Assembly: GCA_015229045.1 (NCBI GenBank)
Contig: JADGCJ010000132.1
Coordinates: forward strand, 1 to 8,991
Direction of reading: 5' to 3'
From: Magnetococcales bacterium
GTDB taxonomy: Bacteria; Pseudomonadota; Magnetococcia; Magnetococcales; DC0425bin3
Length of the DNA stretch: 8,991 bases
This document shows, in pieces, positions 1 through 5,787 of this stretch. Within the stretch, counting starts at the first letter, position 1; each line of letters starts with the position of its first letter. A program made the translations under genes and the position numbers. The notes beneath the pieces are model-generated. The model ran no database searches, was not told the origin of the DNA, and saw nothing but the letters and a program-made list of their open reading frames with translations.

Positions 1-58
1 TGGCCTCGGGCGTGTCAGTTTCAAATGCGATTGCCCTGCTACCTGGGCAGTTACCGAA

Positions 59-430
59 TCATTTTTCGTTTTTGGGGTAGGTCCGGCAGCAAAGATTGCA
101 GAGAGTATCGGAACCTTTGCATTTGCAGCTGACTATGTTGATCAAATCTCCAAGCTTCAGGTGCTTTGCAATCTTAATTACCTGAGCATTCATGCCTCTT
201 ATGGAGAAAACGAATTCATGATCGACACAATACTTGTTCAGGTGCAAGATGATACCAATGGACTGGCTGTACAGGTATGCCAGATTTGTGAAATCGAGCA
301 CGAAATCAAGATCTGCGTTTGTCTTGTAACTATCCAGTATGGCCAGGATATCGTTAAGAATTGTGAAGTTGAAACTATCATCTACGACTATAATAAGAGC
401 ATTGTGCTCTTTTATAAAATTATGGACCAT
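59..430 (-). CDS. Small STAS-like protein with altered phosphosite and cysteine-rich tail
   Basis: A 123-residue protein. Residues about 10-100 look like a STAS domain (anti-sigma-factor antagonist/SpoIIAA fold): hydrophobic strand (ALIIVV), strand ending LDFTNL, then the loop and helix YSQSIGIILHL. In SpoIIAA-type proteins this loop reads D-S-S-G-L-G, and the second serine is phosphorylated. Here the aligned residues are Y54-S55-Q56-S57-I58-G59, so the usual phosphoacceptor position appears to be glutamine. The last 25 residues carry C102, C104, C111, C114 and C115 (CxC-x6-CxxCC), which could bind metal or form disulfides; this is not part of an ordinary STAS protein. The ATG is preceded by AGGGGGA, a good ribosome binding site lying inside a 31-bp repeat. 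My hand count gives about 40% GC against about 60% for its neighbours, which suggests separate acquisition. The gene is probably real; its partner is unknown and no matching kinase lies beside it. Confidence 0.72.
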   Translation of the reverse strand: MVHNFIKEHNALIIVVDDSFNFTILNDILAILDSYKTNADLDFVLDFTNLAYLYSQSIGIILHLNKYCVDHEFVFSIRGMNAQVIKIAKHLKLGDLINIVSCKCKGSDTLCNLCCRTYPKNEK

Positions 431-492
431 GATTTCCCCCTGTCGTTATGGGCAACACACCGATCTCCCCCTGTTGTCATGGGCAACACACC
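431..492. repeat. 31-bp tandem duplication upstream of the STAS-like gene
   Basis: Two adjacent copies, 431-461 and 462-492, differ at only three of 31 positions (434/465, 444/475 and 447/478, all C/T changes). The copies abut without a spacer. Read on the minus strand each copy has GGTGTGTTGCCCAT followed by CAGGGGGA, and the copy nearer the gene supplies its ribosome binding site. The repeat ends exactly at the base before the start codon. It could be an operator or RNA-binding site, a recent slippage duplication, or the repeated terminal motif of a decayed insertion sequence. No transposase is present. Confidence 0.9.
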
Positions 493-546
493 CTGTTTTT
501 TTTGGCTCTCCGTTGTGTCGGGAGGGTGATGCAAAGCAGCCCAAAC

Positions 547-2067
547 TCAGCGTTGTTTTTTGCGGCGGAAAAAATCCAGGAGCGCGTGGACGGGGACATA
601 GCCGCGCAAGACACCCTGTTTGCTGACCACAGGGAGCATGCGCAGGGAGTGTTCCTGGACAAGAGTGGCCGCCTGACTGATGCTGCCATGGATGGGGATG
701 GAGACCAGAGTTTGATTTTCGTTGATTTTACCGAGGGGCAGGGTACAGATGGCCTTGTCGCGGGCGCTCATGGCCTGGGTGCCGAAGAAAGGCCCCATCA
801 ACTGGCGCAGGTCGCTTTGGCTGACCACACGCACCAGCCTGCCTTGCCGTTCGATGCCGATATAACGAAAACCATCCTGACGCATGGCGTTGATCGCCTT
901 GATGACGCGATCTTCCTCTTTCAGGCTGAACGGGGGAATGGTTGTGACAGCCTTGACACTGCCGGGTTCGTCGGGGTGGGGGAGACCATCGGCGACACTG
1001 TAGGGAAATTGGGGGTAGGGGACTCCGGCTTTTTTCCCAGGCGTCTGGACGGGGACAGGCGCGACATCCACGTCGGCACCCGCAACCGCATCGCCGACCG
1101 GTCCGCCTTCAAGGTCATATCCGGCGAGGAGGTCGCCTTTTTGACCGTCGGCCGCCGACGCACCCATGCCATCGGGGGAGAGCTCCTCCGGGACAGAGTG
1201 AGTGGTGGCATCGAGCGGAGTGGCAGAAGCGGATTTTGTGTCATCTGCCGCTGATTTTTTGGCACTTTCTGGTGGCTTGGCTGCTTTGGTGGCGGCAGCT
1301 TCTGATTTTTTGGTGTTTTCTGGTGGTTTGGCTGCCTTGGTGGCGCTCTCTTTGACCGGAGCGGCTTTGGCTGGCGGGGGAGGAGGTGGTGGTTCGGGTG
1401 GTTCGGTTGCGGGCGGCGGTTCCGGTGCGGCCGGAGCGGCACTCCTGGCGGCTTTGTTCTCCTCTGCCGTGCCCTCGATGTCAACCTTGAACAGAATTTC
1501 GCACAGGCCCTTGGAGAGGAGCCATACGGAGGGTTCCACCGGAAACTTGGAGACCTGGATATCGACTGTGGCGGACAGGTAGGTCTTGTTGTCCGGGATG
1601 GAGTTGGGGAATTCGGCATACTGGGTGTATTCGGTGGGCAGGACCAGAAACAGGTGGGATCCATCCACCTTCTTTTCCACCAGATCGTTCATGGCGCCAA
1701 CCACCTGATTGGCGATCTCCTGGAACCCTTCGCTGACTTCGTCGTTGTAATTGCGTTTCTTGACCTGTTCCTGGATGGCGGCTTCCGGAATCATCATCAT
1801 CAGCCCGGCCAGGGAAATGGAGGTGGCGACATCCATGATGATATGGATGTCTCCGGAATTTTTGCCATCCTCCTTGACGTAGGCGACGGTCCGTTCTTTT
1901 TCGAAGATCGGCTCCATCTCGTCACGACCGCGCACCAGGCCGAGATCCTTCAGCACACAGGTGATCGGTGCGGCGGTGAGGGTGTTCAGATCATTGGCCA
2001 GCCGCGTGAAAAAGTTCAGGAAAAAAGGACGGGCCTTTTTGAGGATCTGCTCTTCGGATGTGGGCAT
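547..2067 (-). CDS. CheX/CheC-like phosphatase domain fused to a CBS pair through a low-complexity linker
   Basis: 506 residues in three parts. Residues 1-200 resemble a CheX-type domain; the helix around 111-130 carries E117-I-A-N120, the E-x-x-N signature that CheX/CheC/FliY phosphatases use to dephosphorylate CheY-P. Residues about 201-345 are an Ala/Pro/Lys-rich linker with a run of seven prolines near 226-232 and a duplicated 17-residue unit (TKAAKPPE core). Residues about 370-503 resemble two CBS motifs: VIKAINAMRQDGFRYIGI and its following strand-helix, then ISQAATLVQEHSLRMLPVV with GYVPVHALLDFF. CBS pairs generally bind adenosine-type nucleotides. It follows a CheY gene by 65 bp, so a CheY-P phosphatase role is likely but inferred. 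The start is supported by GAGGTGA at 2074-2080. The protein ends in a basic RRKKQR tail. It has no signal peptide or membrane segment. The N-terminal domain could alternatively be a non-catalytic relative. Confidence 0.83.
   Translation of the reverse strand: MPTSEEQILKKARPFFLNFFTRLANDLNTLTAAPITCVLKDLGLVRGRDEMEPIFEKERTVAYVKEDGKNSGDIHIIMDVATSISLAGLMMMIPEAAIQEQVKKRNYNDEVSEGFQEIANQVVGAMNDLVEKKVDGSHLFLVLPTEYTQYAEFPNSIPDNKTYLSATVDIQVSKFPVEPSVWLLSKGLCEILFKVDIEGTAEENKAARSAAPAAPEPPPATEPPEPPPPPPPAKAAPVKESATKAAKPPENTKKSEAAATKAAKPPESAKKSAADDTKSASATPLDATTHSVPEELSPDGMGASAADGQKGDLLAGYDLEGGPVGDAVAGADVDVAPVPVQTPGKKAGVPYPQFPYSVADGLPHPDEPGSVKAVTTIPPFSLKEEDRVIKAINAMRQDGFRYIGIERQGRLVRVVSQSDLRQLMGPFFGTQAMSARDKAICTLPLGKINENQTLVSIPIHGSISQAATLVQEHSLRMLPVVSKQGVLRGYVPVHALLDFFRRKKQR
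1251..1344 (-). repeat. 51-bp (17-codon) in-frame tandem repeat in the CheX-CBS linker
   Basis: Two copies of a 51-bp unit begin at 1251 and 1302, giving the peptides ATKAAKPPENTKKSEA and ATKAAKPPESAKKSAA. The DNA is nearly identical over about 43 bases per copy. The period is a multiple of three, so copy-number change would lengthen or shorten the linker without breaking the frame. Confidence 0.85.
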
Positions 2068-2132
2068 GCAGCATCACCTCGTGGGGGGGGCCGTATGATT
2101 TCCTCCGGTGTTGTTCCAGGCGTTGATGCGGG

Positions 2133-2495
2133 CTACTTGAAAAACTGACCCAGGGTGGCGCGCAGGGTATCCGGGGTGAACGGTTTTTTGATATGGCCAT
2201 TGGCACCACTTTTGATGGCTTCGGCCACTTTGGCCTCGCCGCCTTCGGTGGTGACCATGACGATGGGTGTTTTATCGCCGGTCTTGCGTACTTCCTTGAC
2301 GAAGGTGAGGCCATCCATGTTGGGCATGTTCCAGTCGGAGAGGATCAGGTCGCATTTGCTGGCAGCCTGGGTTTCGAGGCCTTTTTGGCCATCCCCGGCT
2401 TCGAGAATGTCATCGATTTTGAACCCGGCTTGCCGCAAGCCCCGGGTGACAATTTTCCTCATGACGCTGGAGTCATCGACGATCAGAACACGCAT
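2133..2495 (-). CDS. cheY: CheY-type single-domain response regulator (second copy)
   Basis: 120 residues, a bare receiver domain. The acidic pair is D8-D9 in VLIVDDSS and the phosphoacceptor is D54 in LILSDWNMPNMDG, close to the classic CheY motif. T82/T83 follow the fourth strand (VMVTTEGG), and K104 precedes the conserved proline (KKPFTP). There is no output domain, so it should signal by binding partners such as the flagellar switch, or act as a phosphate sink. The reading frame stays open six codons further to a TTG at 2513, but the ATG at 2495 is preferred: it has AAAGGA nine bases upstream and puts the first strand at the usual distance from the N-terminus. It is followed by the CheX-CBS gene and preceded by a spacer of about 220 bp, so it may begin a second transcription unit. 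Confidence 0.93.
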   Translation of the reverse strand: MRVLIVDDSSVMRKIVTRGLRQAGFKIDDILEAGDGQKGLETQAASKCDLILSDWNMPNMDGLTFVKEVRKTGDKTPIVMVTTEGGEAKVAEAIKSGANGHIKKPFTPDTLRATLGQFFK

Positions 2496-2504
2496 GGATT
2501 TTTT

Positions 2505-2510
2505 TCCTTT
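2505..2510 (-). promoter_or_regulatory. Ribosome binding site deciding the second cheY start
   Basis: AAAGGA on the minus strand lies nine bases before the ATG at 2495. It falls inside the short in-frame extension that would start at TTG 2513, which argues against that upstream start. Confidence 0.6.
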
Positions 2511-2681
2511 CAAAGAAACGTTTGAAAAACCGTCACGGTCAACCGAGGGGAGAGGGGCGCATCCCCCCGGGGAGTGTTCGGGGTTCGTGACCCGATAAAC
2601 ATTTCATATCAACATGTTGCTTCACCAAAGAGGGAGGATGCATCCCCTGAAGCGGATACCATTCCGGAGCCGCTCACGCCT

Positions 2682-2709
2682 ATTGTAACCCAAAACGGTG
2701 CTCGAACAA
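2682..2709 (-). promoter_or_regulatory. Possible sigma-70-type promoter for the second cheY and CheX-CBS genes
   Basis: On the minus strand TTGTTC (2704-2709) and TACAAT (2682-2687) are separated by 16 bases. The -10 matches five of six consensus positions; the -35 matches only about three. It lies just after the stop codon of the upstream CheX-like gene and about 190 bases before the cheY start. This is an eye-read motif only, supported mainly by its position in the single large spacer. Confidence 0.3.
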
Positions 2710-2714
2710 AATGT

Positions 2715-3179
2715 TCAAATGCTCACGAGAACGATCAAAGTGTGGTCCTGCATGTGAAAGGTGAACTGGTGGATGGGATGGGCCGTTTTCCACTGGGCGA
2801 TGAACTCCGACCCCATGATGGCGACGGGGGGGGTGAGGGAGACGCCCTCGATGTTGGCATGGGTTTTCATGCCGCCGCAGATCATGTTGGTCAATTCGGC
2901 GATGCCATCCAGGAAATCCTCCTGGGTCAACTCCCTGGTCTGGCTGCCGGTGATGGTGTTGATGATGGCGGCAACCGTGCGCTGACTGGCCATGACGGCA
3001 ACGATGCCTTCGCAGGAGCCATGTGTCTGGACCACACCGCAGACTTCCCGGGTCAGCTGAAAGGATGGCAGGAGTTTGGTGGCATCGCAGGTGACCTGTC
3101 TCCAGGATTCCGACTCCAGGATTTGCAAGGTCACTTTTTTCAGCGTCTCCAGAAAAGTCCGGCGCTTGTCTTGGGTCAT
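2715..3179 (-). CDS. cheX: CheX-like CheY-P phosphatase
   Basis: 154 residues, the usual size for stand-alone CheX (about 150-160). The central helix contains E95-L-T-N98 within GIAELTNMICGG. This is the E-x-x-N motif that in CheX positions water for hydrolysis of the phosphoaspartate on CheY; Thermotoga CheX has the same pair at nearly the same positions. The C-terminal half ends with alternating strands (HQFTFHMQDHTLIVLVSI), as in CheX dimers. The protein should be cytoplasmic, without membrane segments. It starts 12 bases after the stop of the preceding cheY, and its ribosome binding site AGGAG (3189-3193) overlaps that stop, so the two are translationally coupled and CheY is the likely substrate. 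Full assignment to CheX rather than a diverged relative rests on the motif, size and neighbour. Confidence 0.8.
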   Translation of the reverse strand: MTQDKRRTFLETLKKVTLQILESESWRQVTCDATKLLPSFQLTREVCGVVQTHGSCEGIVAVMASQRTVAAIINTITGSQTRELTQEDFLDGIAELTNMICGGMKTHANIEGVSLTPPVAIMGSEFIAQWKTAHPIHQFTFHMQDHTLIVLVSI

Positions 3180-3191
3180 GCTGATAGGCTC

Positions 3192-3566
3192 CTAGCCGCC
3201 CACACCCAGGGCCTCCAGGATGCGGGCGGCCATCTCTTCCTGGGAGAAGGGTTTGGTTTGATAGTGGACCGCCCCGGATTGGATGGCTTTGATGATGTAC
3301 TCTTTTTCCCCCTCGGTGGTGACCATCATGACCGGAATGTGTCGTGTGAGCGGATTGGCCTTGATCTCTTGCAGCACCTCCAGACCGTTCATGCCGGGCA
3401 TGTTCCAGTCGAGGAGGACAAGCTTGATGTCGTTGTCCGAATCCCGGAGGATTTCCAGGCCGATGGCCCCGTTTTCCGCTTCCAGTACCTCGAAGCCCAG
3501 GACGCTGCCGATACTGGCGATGACGCGGCGTATGGTCTTGGAGTCGTCGATGGTAAGCAGTTTCAT
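3192..3566 (-). CDS. cheY: CheY-type single-domain response regulator (first copy)
   Basis: 124 residues forming one receiver domain: acidic pair D7-D8 (LLTIDDSK), phosphoacceptor D53 in LLDWNMPGMNG, T83/T84 (MMVTTEGE), and K105 before the conserved proline (TKPFSQE). With no effector domain it should act by protein contact. The ATG at 3566 is ten bases after the cheR stop, and a TAGGAT sequence overlapping that stop is the likely ribosome binding site. The frame stays open upstream into cheR, but starting there would add a long non-receiver extension, so I reject it. It shares the DWNMP core with the second CheY, but the sequences differ enough to be separate paralogues rather than a fresh duplication. 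It is coupled to cheX downstream. Confidence 0.93.
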   Translation of the reverse strand: MKLLTIDDSKTIRRVIASIGSVLGFEVLEAENGAIGLEILRDSDNDIKLVLLDWNMPGMNGLEVLQEIKANPLTRHIPVMMVTTEGEKEYIIKAIQSGAVHYQTKPFSQEEMAARILEALGVGG

Positions 3567-3576
3567 GGCCAATATC

Positions 3577-4509
3577 CTAGGTGCCCTGTTTTGTCTGCAT
3601 ACGCCTGGGTGGGAGAGCGGGGTTGCCGGTCGGGGTTGGAGCGGGGTTGCCGACCGGGGCTGTCGAGGTCGTCTTTTTGGGGCGGTACAGCGTGGCGCTG
3701 CCCAAGGTGACCTGGTCGAACAGGGATGTATAGCCACGCGGAGACTCGGAGGCGCCGATGGCCAGAAGACCATCCGGGGCAAGTGCGCCGTGCAGCTTTT
3801 GGTAAATGGCGCTCTTCAGCTCGTTGGAAAAGTAGATGAGGACATTGCGACACAGAATGAGGTCGAACAGGCCGTGTCCGGTAAAGGCCTCCTTCAGGTT
3901 GAACGACTGAAAGGTGACGATCTGGCGGATGGCGGGATTGACTTCGTGGGCCAGATTGTTGGCCTGGGGAATGAAGTAGCGTTCCAGGAAGGCTTGCCGC
4001 ATGCCCCGGGAGATGGCCAACTGGCTGTAACGCCCTGTTTTGGCGATCATGAGGGCGGTCGGGGAGATATCGGTGGCCAATATCTGGAACCGCTCCAGGG
4101 GCGGGGCGTCGTCACCCATTTTGCGTCGACCGTGATCGAGGAGCATGGCGATGGAATAGGGTTCCTGTCCGGTCGAACAGGCCGCCGACCAGATGCGCAC
4201 CTGGGGTTGTTGCGTACCCTTTTTCAGCAGCTCCGGCACCACGAAATCGCCCATGGCCGAGAAGAAGGAGGCATCCCGAAACCAGAGGGTTTCGTTGGTG
4301 GTCATGGCATCGATGACCTTGGCCCCGAGGGTGCCGGGATCGGTGCGCAATTTTTCGTGGAACTGGGTGTAATCCTGGCAGCCGGACTGGACGAGGAGGA
4401 CATTCAGGCGATTTTCGATCAGGTACTCCTTGCCGTCGGCGATCAGGATGCCGCTATGTTCATGGACATAGTCGCGGATCAGATCGAACTCTTGGCGGGA
4501 GATGGTCAT
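3577..4509 (-). CDS. cheR: CheR chemotaxis protein methyltransferase
   Basis: 310 residues. CheR transfers methyl groups from S-adenosylmethionine to receptor glutamates. The N-terminal helical domain (1-65) is followed by TTNETLWFRD (70-79), the CheR signature near the active site. The SAM-binding loop is IWSAACSTGQEPYSIAM (106-122), followed by ILATDIS (143-149) and the CRNVLIYF motif (220-227). The catalytic domain ends near 276 (SATLYRP). A Pro/Thr/Asn-rich tail of about 34 residues follows, including an eight-residue near-repeat (PVGNPAPT / PTGNPALP, 24-bp DNA repeat at 3617 and 3641). It begins six bases after the cheB stop with no clear Shine-Dalgarno sequence, so translation is probably coupled to cheB. 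Identity is secure; the tail is a lineage-specific extra. Confidence 0.97.
   Translation of the reverse strand: MTISRQEFDLIRDYVHEHSGILIADGKEYLIENRLNVLLVQSGCQDYTQFHEKLRTDPGTLGAKVIDAMTTNETLWFRDASFFSAMGDFVVPELLKKGTQQPQVRIWSAACSTGQEPYSIAMLLDHGRRKMGDDAPPLERFQILATDISPTALMIAKTGRYSQLAISRGMRQAFLERYFIPQANNLAHEVNPAIRQIVTFQSFNLKEAFTGHGLFDLILCRNVLIYFSNELKSAIYQKLHGALAPDGLLAIGASESPRGYTSLFDQVTLGSATLYRPKKTTSTAPVGNPAPTPTGNPALPPRRMQTKQGT
3617..3662 (-). repeat. 24-bp imperfect tandem repeat in the cheR tail
   Basis: GCGGGGTTGCC occurs at 3617-3627 and 3641-3651, each followed by a similar G-rich stretch. The period of 24 bases encodes the repeated octapeptide PVGNPAPT / PTGNPALP in the C-terminal tail of CheR. 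Confidence 0.7.
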
Positions 4510-4515
4510 GGAGCG

Positions 4516-5763
4516 CTACCGGCAGAGGTCCAGGATTCTCGGACCGATCCTGTCCAAGGGGAGGACTTCGTCGGCGAGTCCCATCTCTTCCACGGCGCGC
4601 GGCATGCCGTAGACCACACAGCTCTCCCGGTGCTGGGAGATGCACCAGGTCTGTTTTTGCTGTTTGAGCCGTTCCACGCCCTGGGCGCCATCCCGGCCCA
4701 TGCCGGTCAGAATGATGGCCAGAACGTTGCCGGTAAACTGTTCCGCTACCGACTGAAACAGGACATCGACCGCCGGGCGGCATTCGTTGACCTTGGGCCC
4801 GTCGTGGAAGGCGACCTCCAACTGTTGTCCGTTACTGTTGACGATCATATGCACACCCCCCATGGCCAAAACGACGCGCCCCGGGATGACGGGCAGCCCT
4901 GCCTGAGCCTCCTGGACATCCATGCCGGAGGTGCGACTCAACTGCGCCGCCAGAGATGCCGTGAAGACCGGGGGCATGTGCTGCACGATCAAGGCGGGGA
5001 TGGACAACTTCTGGCCGATGTCGGAGAGCAGCTGGGTCAGAGCTGCCGGGCCGCCTGTCGACGAACCGATGAGCAGCAGATCGGGGCGTGTGCCAGCGGA
5101 TCTTTTCGTGGTGGCGGCAGCGGGGCGGGGCGGGGCTGGACGTCGTGTCGGCGGGGGTGTGGTGACCATCGGCGCCGGGGCTGGGGACGGTGTCGGTACG
5201 GGTGTGGTCCGGCGTGGTGCCGGTGCCGGGGTGCCGCTTTTCAGGTTGTCCGGGGGTGTCCTTGTCGCAGCAGGCGCCGGGACACCCCGCGTCGTGGTGG
5301 CGGCAACGGATACTCCGGCGGTTGGCGGATTGGCCGACTGGCCGGGGCGCTCCTTTTTCTGCAACAGCAACGTCAGGATGGGTTCAAGATCGCGACGCAA
5401 GGCTTCCCGTGCCCGGGTGGCGTTGGACTCCAGGGGTTTGGTGACGAAATCGAGGGCACCGGCCTGGAGACACTCCATCACCAGGTTGGCATTGGAGCGG
5501 GAGAGACCACTGACCATGACCACGGTCACTTCGGGGTGGTTCTTGTGGAGATATTTGAGGGTCTCCAGGCCGTCCAGGACAGGCATCTCCACATCCAGCA
5601 GGACCACCTCCGGCTGATCCAGAGGGAGCCGATCCAGGGCGACACGGCCATTGCTGGCCGAGGCGACCACCTGGACGCCGGGAATGCCCTCGGCGACACT
5701 CTTCATGATCATCCGGTAGGTGATCGTGTCATCAACCACCATGATGCGCAGGGAGGCGTCCAT
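4516..5763 (-). CDS. cheB: CheB protein-glutamate methylesterase/deamidase response regulator
   Basis: 415 residues. CheB removes receptor methyl esters and deamidates glutamines. The N-terminal receiver (1-125) has D11-D12, phosphoacceptor D57 in LLDVEMPVLDG and K109 (VTKPL). The C-terminal esterase (about 227-415) has the catalytic triad: S235 in LIGSSTGGP, H262 in IVQHMPP and D358 in LTGMGRDGA. A linker of about 90 residues (137-226), rich in Pro, Ala and Thr, joins them and is far longer than in enteric CheB. The conserved loop usually reading AQ-[DN]-E-x-SCVVxGMP reads SQHRESCVVYGMP here (376-388), a small deviation. It starts 24 bases after the REC-PP2C-HATPase gene; the best ribosome-binding candidate is GGGGA, rather far away at about 12 bases. 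It probably works with the cheR that follows on receptors such as the MCP-type protein at the head of the cluster. Confidence 0.97.
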   Translation of the reverse strand: MDASLRIMVVDDTITYRMIMKSVAEGIPGVQVVASASNGRVALDRLPLDQPEVVLLDVEMPVLDGLETLKYLHKNHPEVTVVMVSGLSRSNANLVMECLQAGALDFVTKPLESNATRAREALRRDLEPILTLLLQKKERPGQSANPPTAGVSVAATTTRGVPAPAATRTPPDNLKSGTPAPAPRRTTPVPTPSPAPAPMVTTPPPTRRPAPPRPAAATTKRSAGTRPDLLLIGSSTGGPAALTQLLSDIGQKLSIPALIVQHMPPVFTASLAAQLSRTSGMDVQEAQAGLPVIPGRVVLAMGGVHMIVNSNGQQLEVAFHDGPKVNECRPAVDVLFQSVAEQFTGNVLAIILTGMGRDGAQGVERLKQQKQTWCISQHRESCVVYGMPRAVEEMGLADEVLPLDRIGPRILDLCR

Positions 5764-5787
5764 GGTGTCAGTGAATCCCCGAAAGAG

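Larger units (their letters stand above)
2496..2714 (-). other. Intergenic region between the CheX-like gene and the second cheY
   Basis: The only large spacer inside the cluster (219 bp); I see no coding sequence of its own. It holds a possible promoter (2682-2709), a perfect 10-bp palindrome GGATGCATCC at 2636-2645, the palindrome AACATGTT near 2610, a GGGG/CCCC hairpin at 2554-2566 running into CCCCGGGG at 2565-2572, and a short ACCG-TGA-CGGT hairpin at 2529-2539. The last is followed on the minus strand by four Ts just before the ribosome binding site of cheY. These could form an attenuator or operator, but the stems are short (4-5 bp). Confidence 0.5.

Noticed and set aside
431..492. CRISPR-like repeat
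   Set aside because: Only two units, directly abutting with no spacer between them, and no cas genes.
494..503. Run of eight Ts on the plus strand as a terminator
   Set aside because: No stem precedes it and no plus-strand gene ends there; on the minus strand it is an A tract, so it cannot terminate the CheX-CBS transcript.
161..529. Plus-strand frame across the AT-rich STAS gene
   Set aside because: The minus-strand reading gives a STAS-like protein with a good ribosome binding site; the plus-strand translation shows nothing recognisable.
2496..2513. TTG start extending the second CheY by six residues
   Set aside because: The extension codes over the AAAGGA ribosome binding site of the better ATG and would add a lysine-rich stub ahead of the first receiver strand.
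2591..2598. CCCGATAA resembling a flagellar sigma-28 -10 element on the plus strand
   Set aside because: No TAAA-type -35 at the right distance and no plus-strand gene downstream.
2574..3710. Long plus-strand frame opposite cheX and cheY
   Set aside because: Shadow of conserved minus-strand genes; no recognisable motif and no convincing ribosome binding site.
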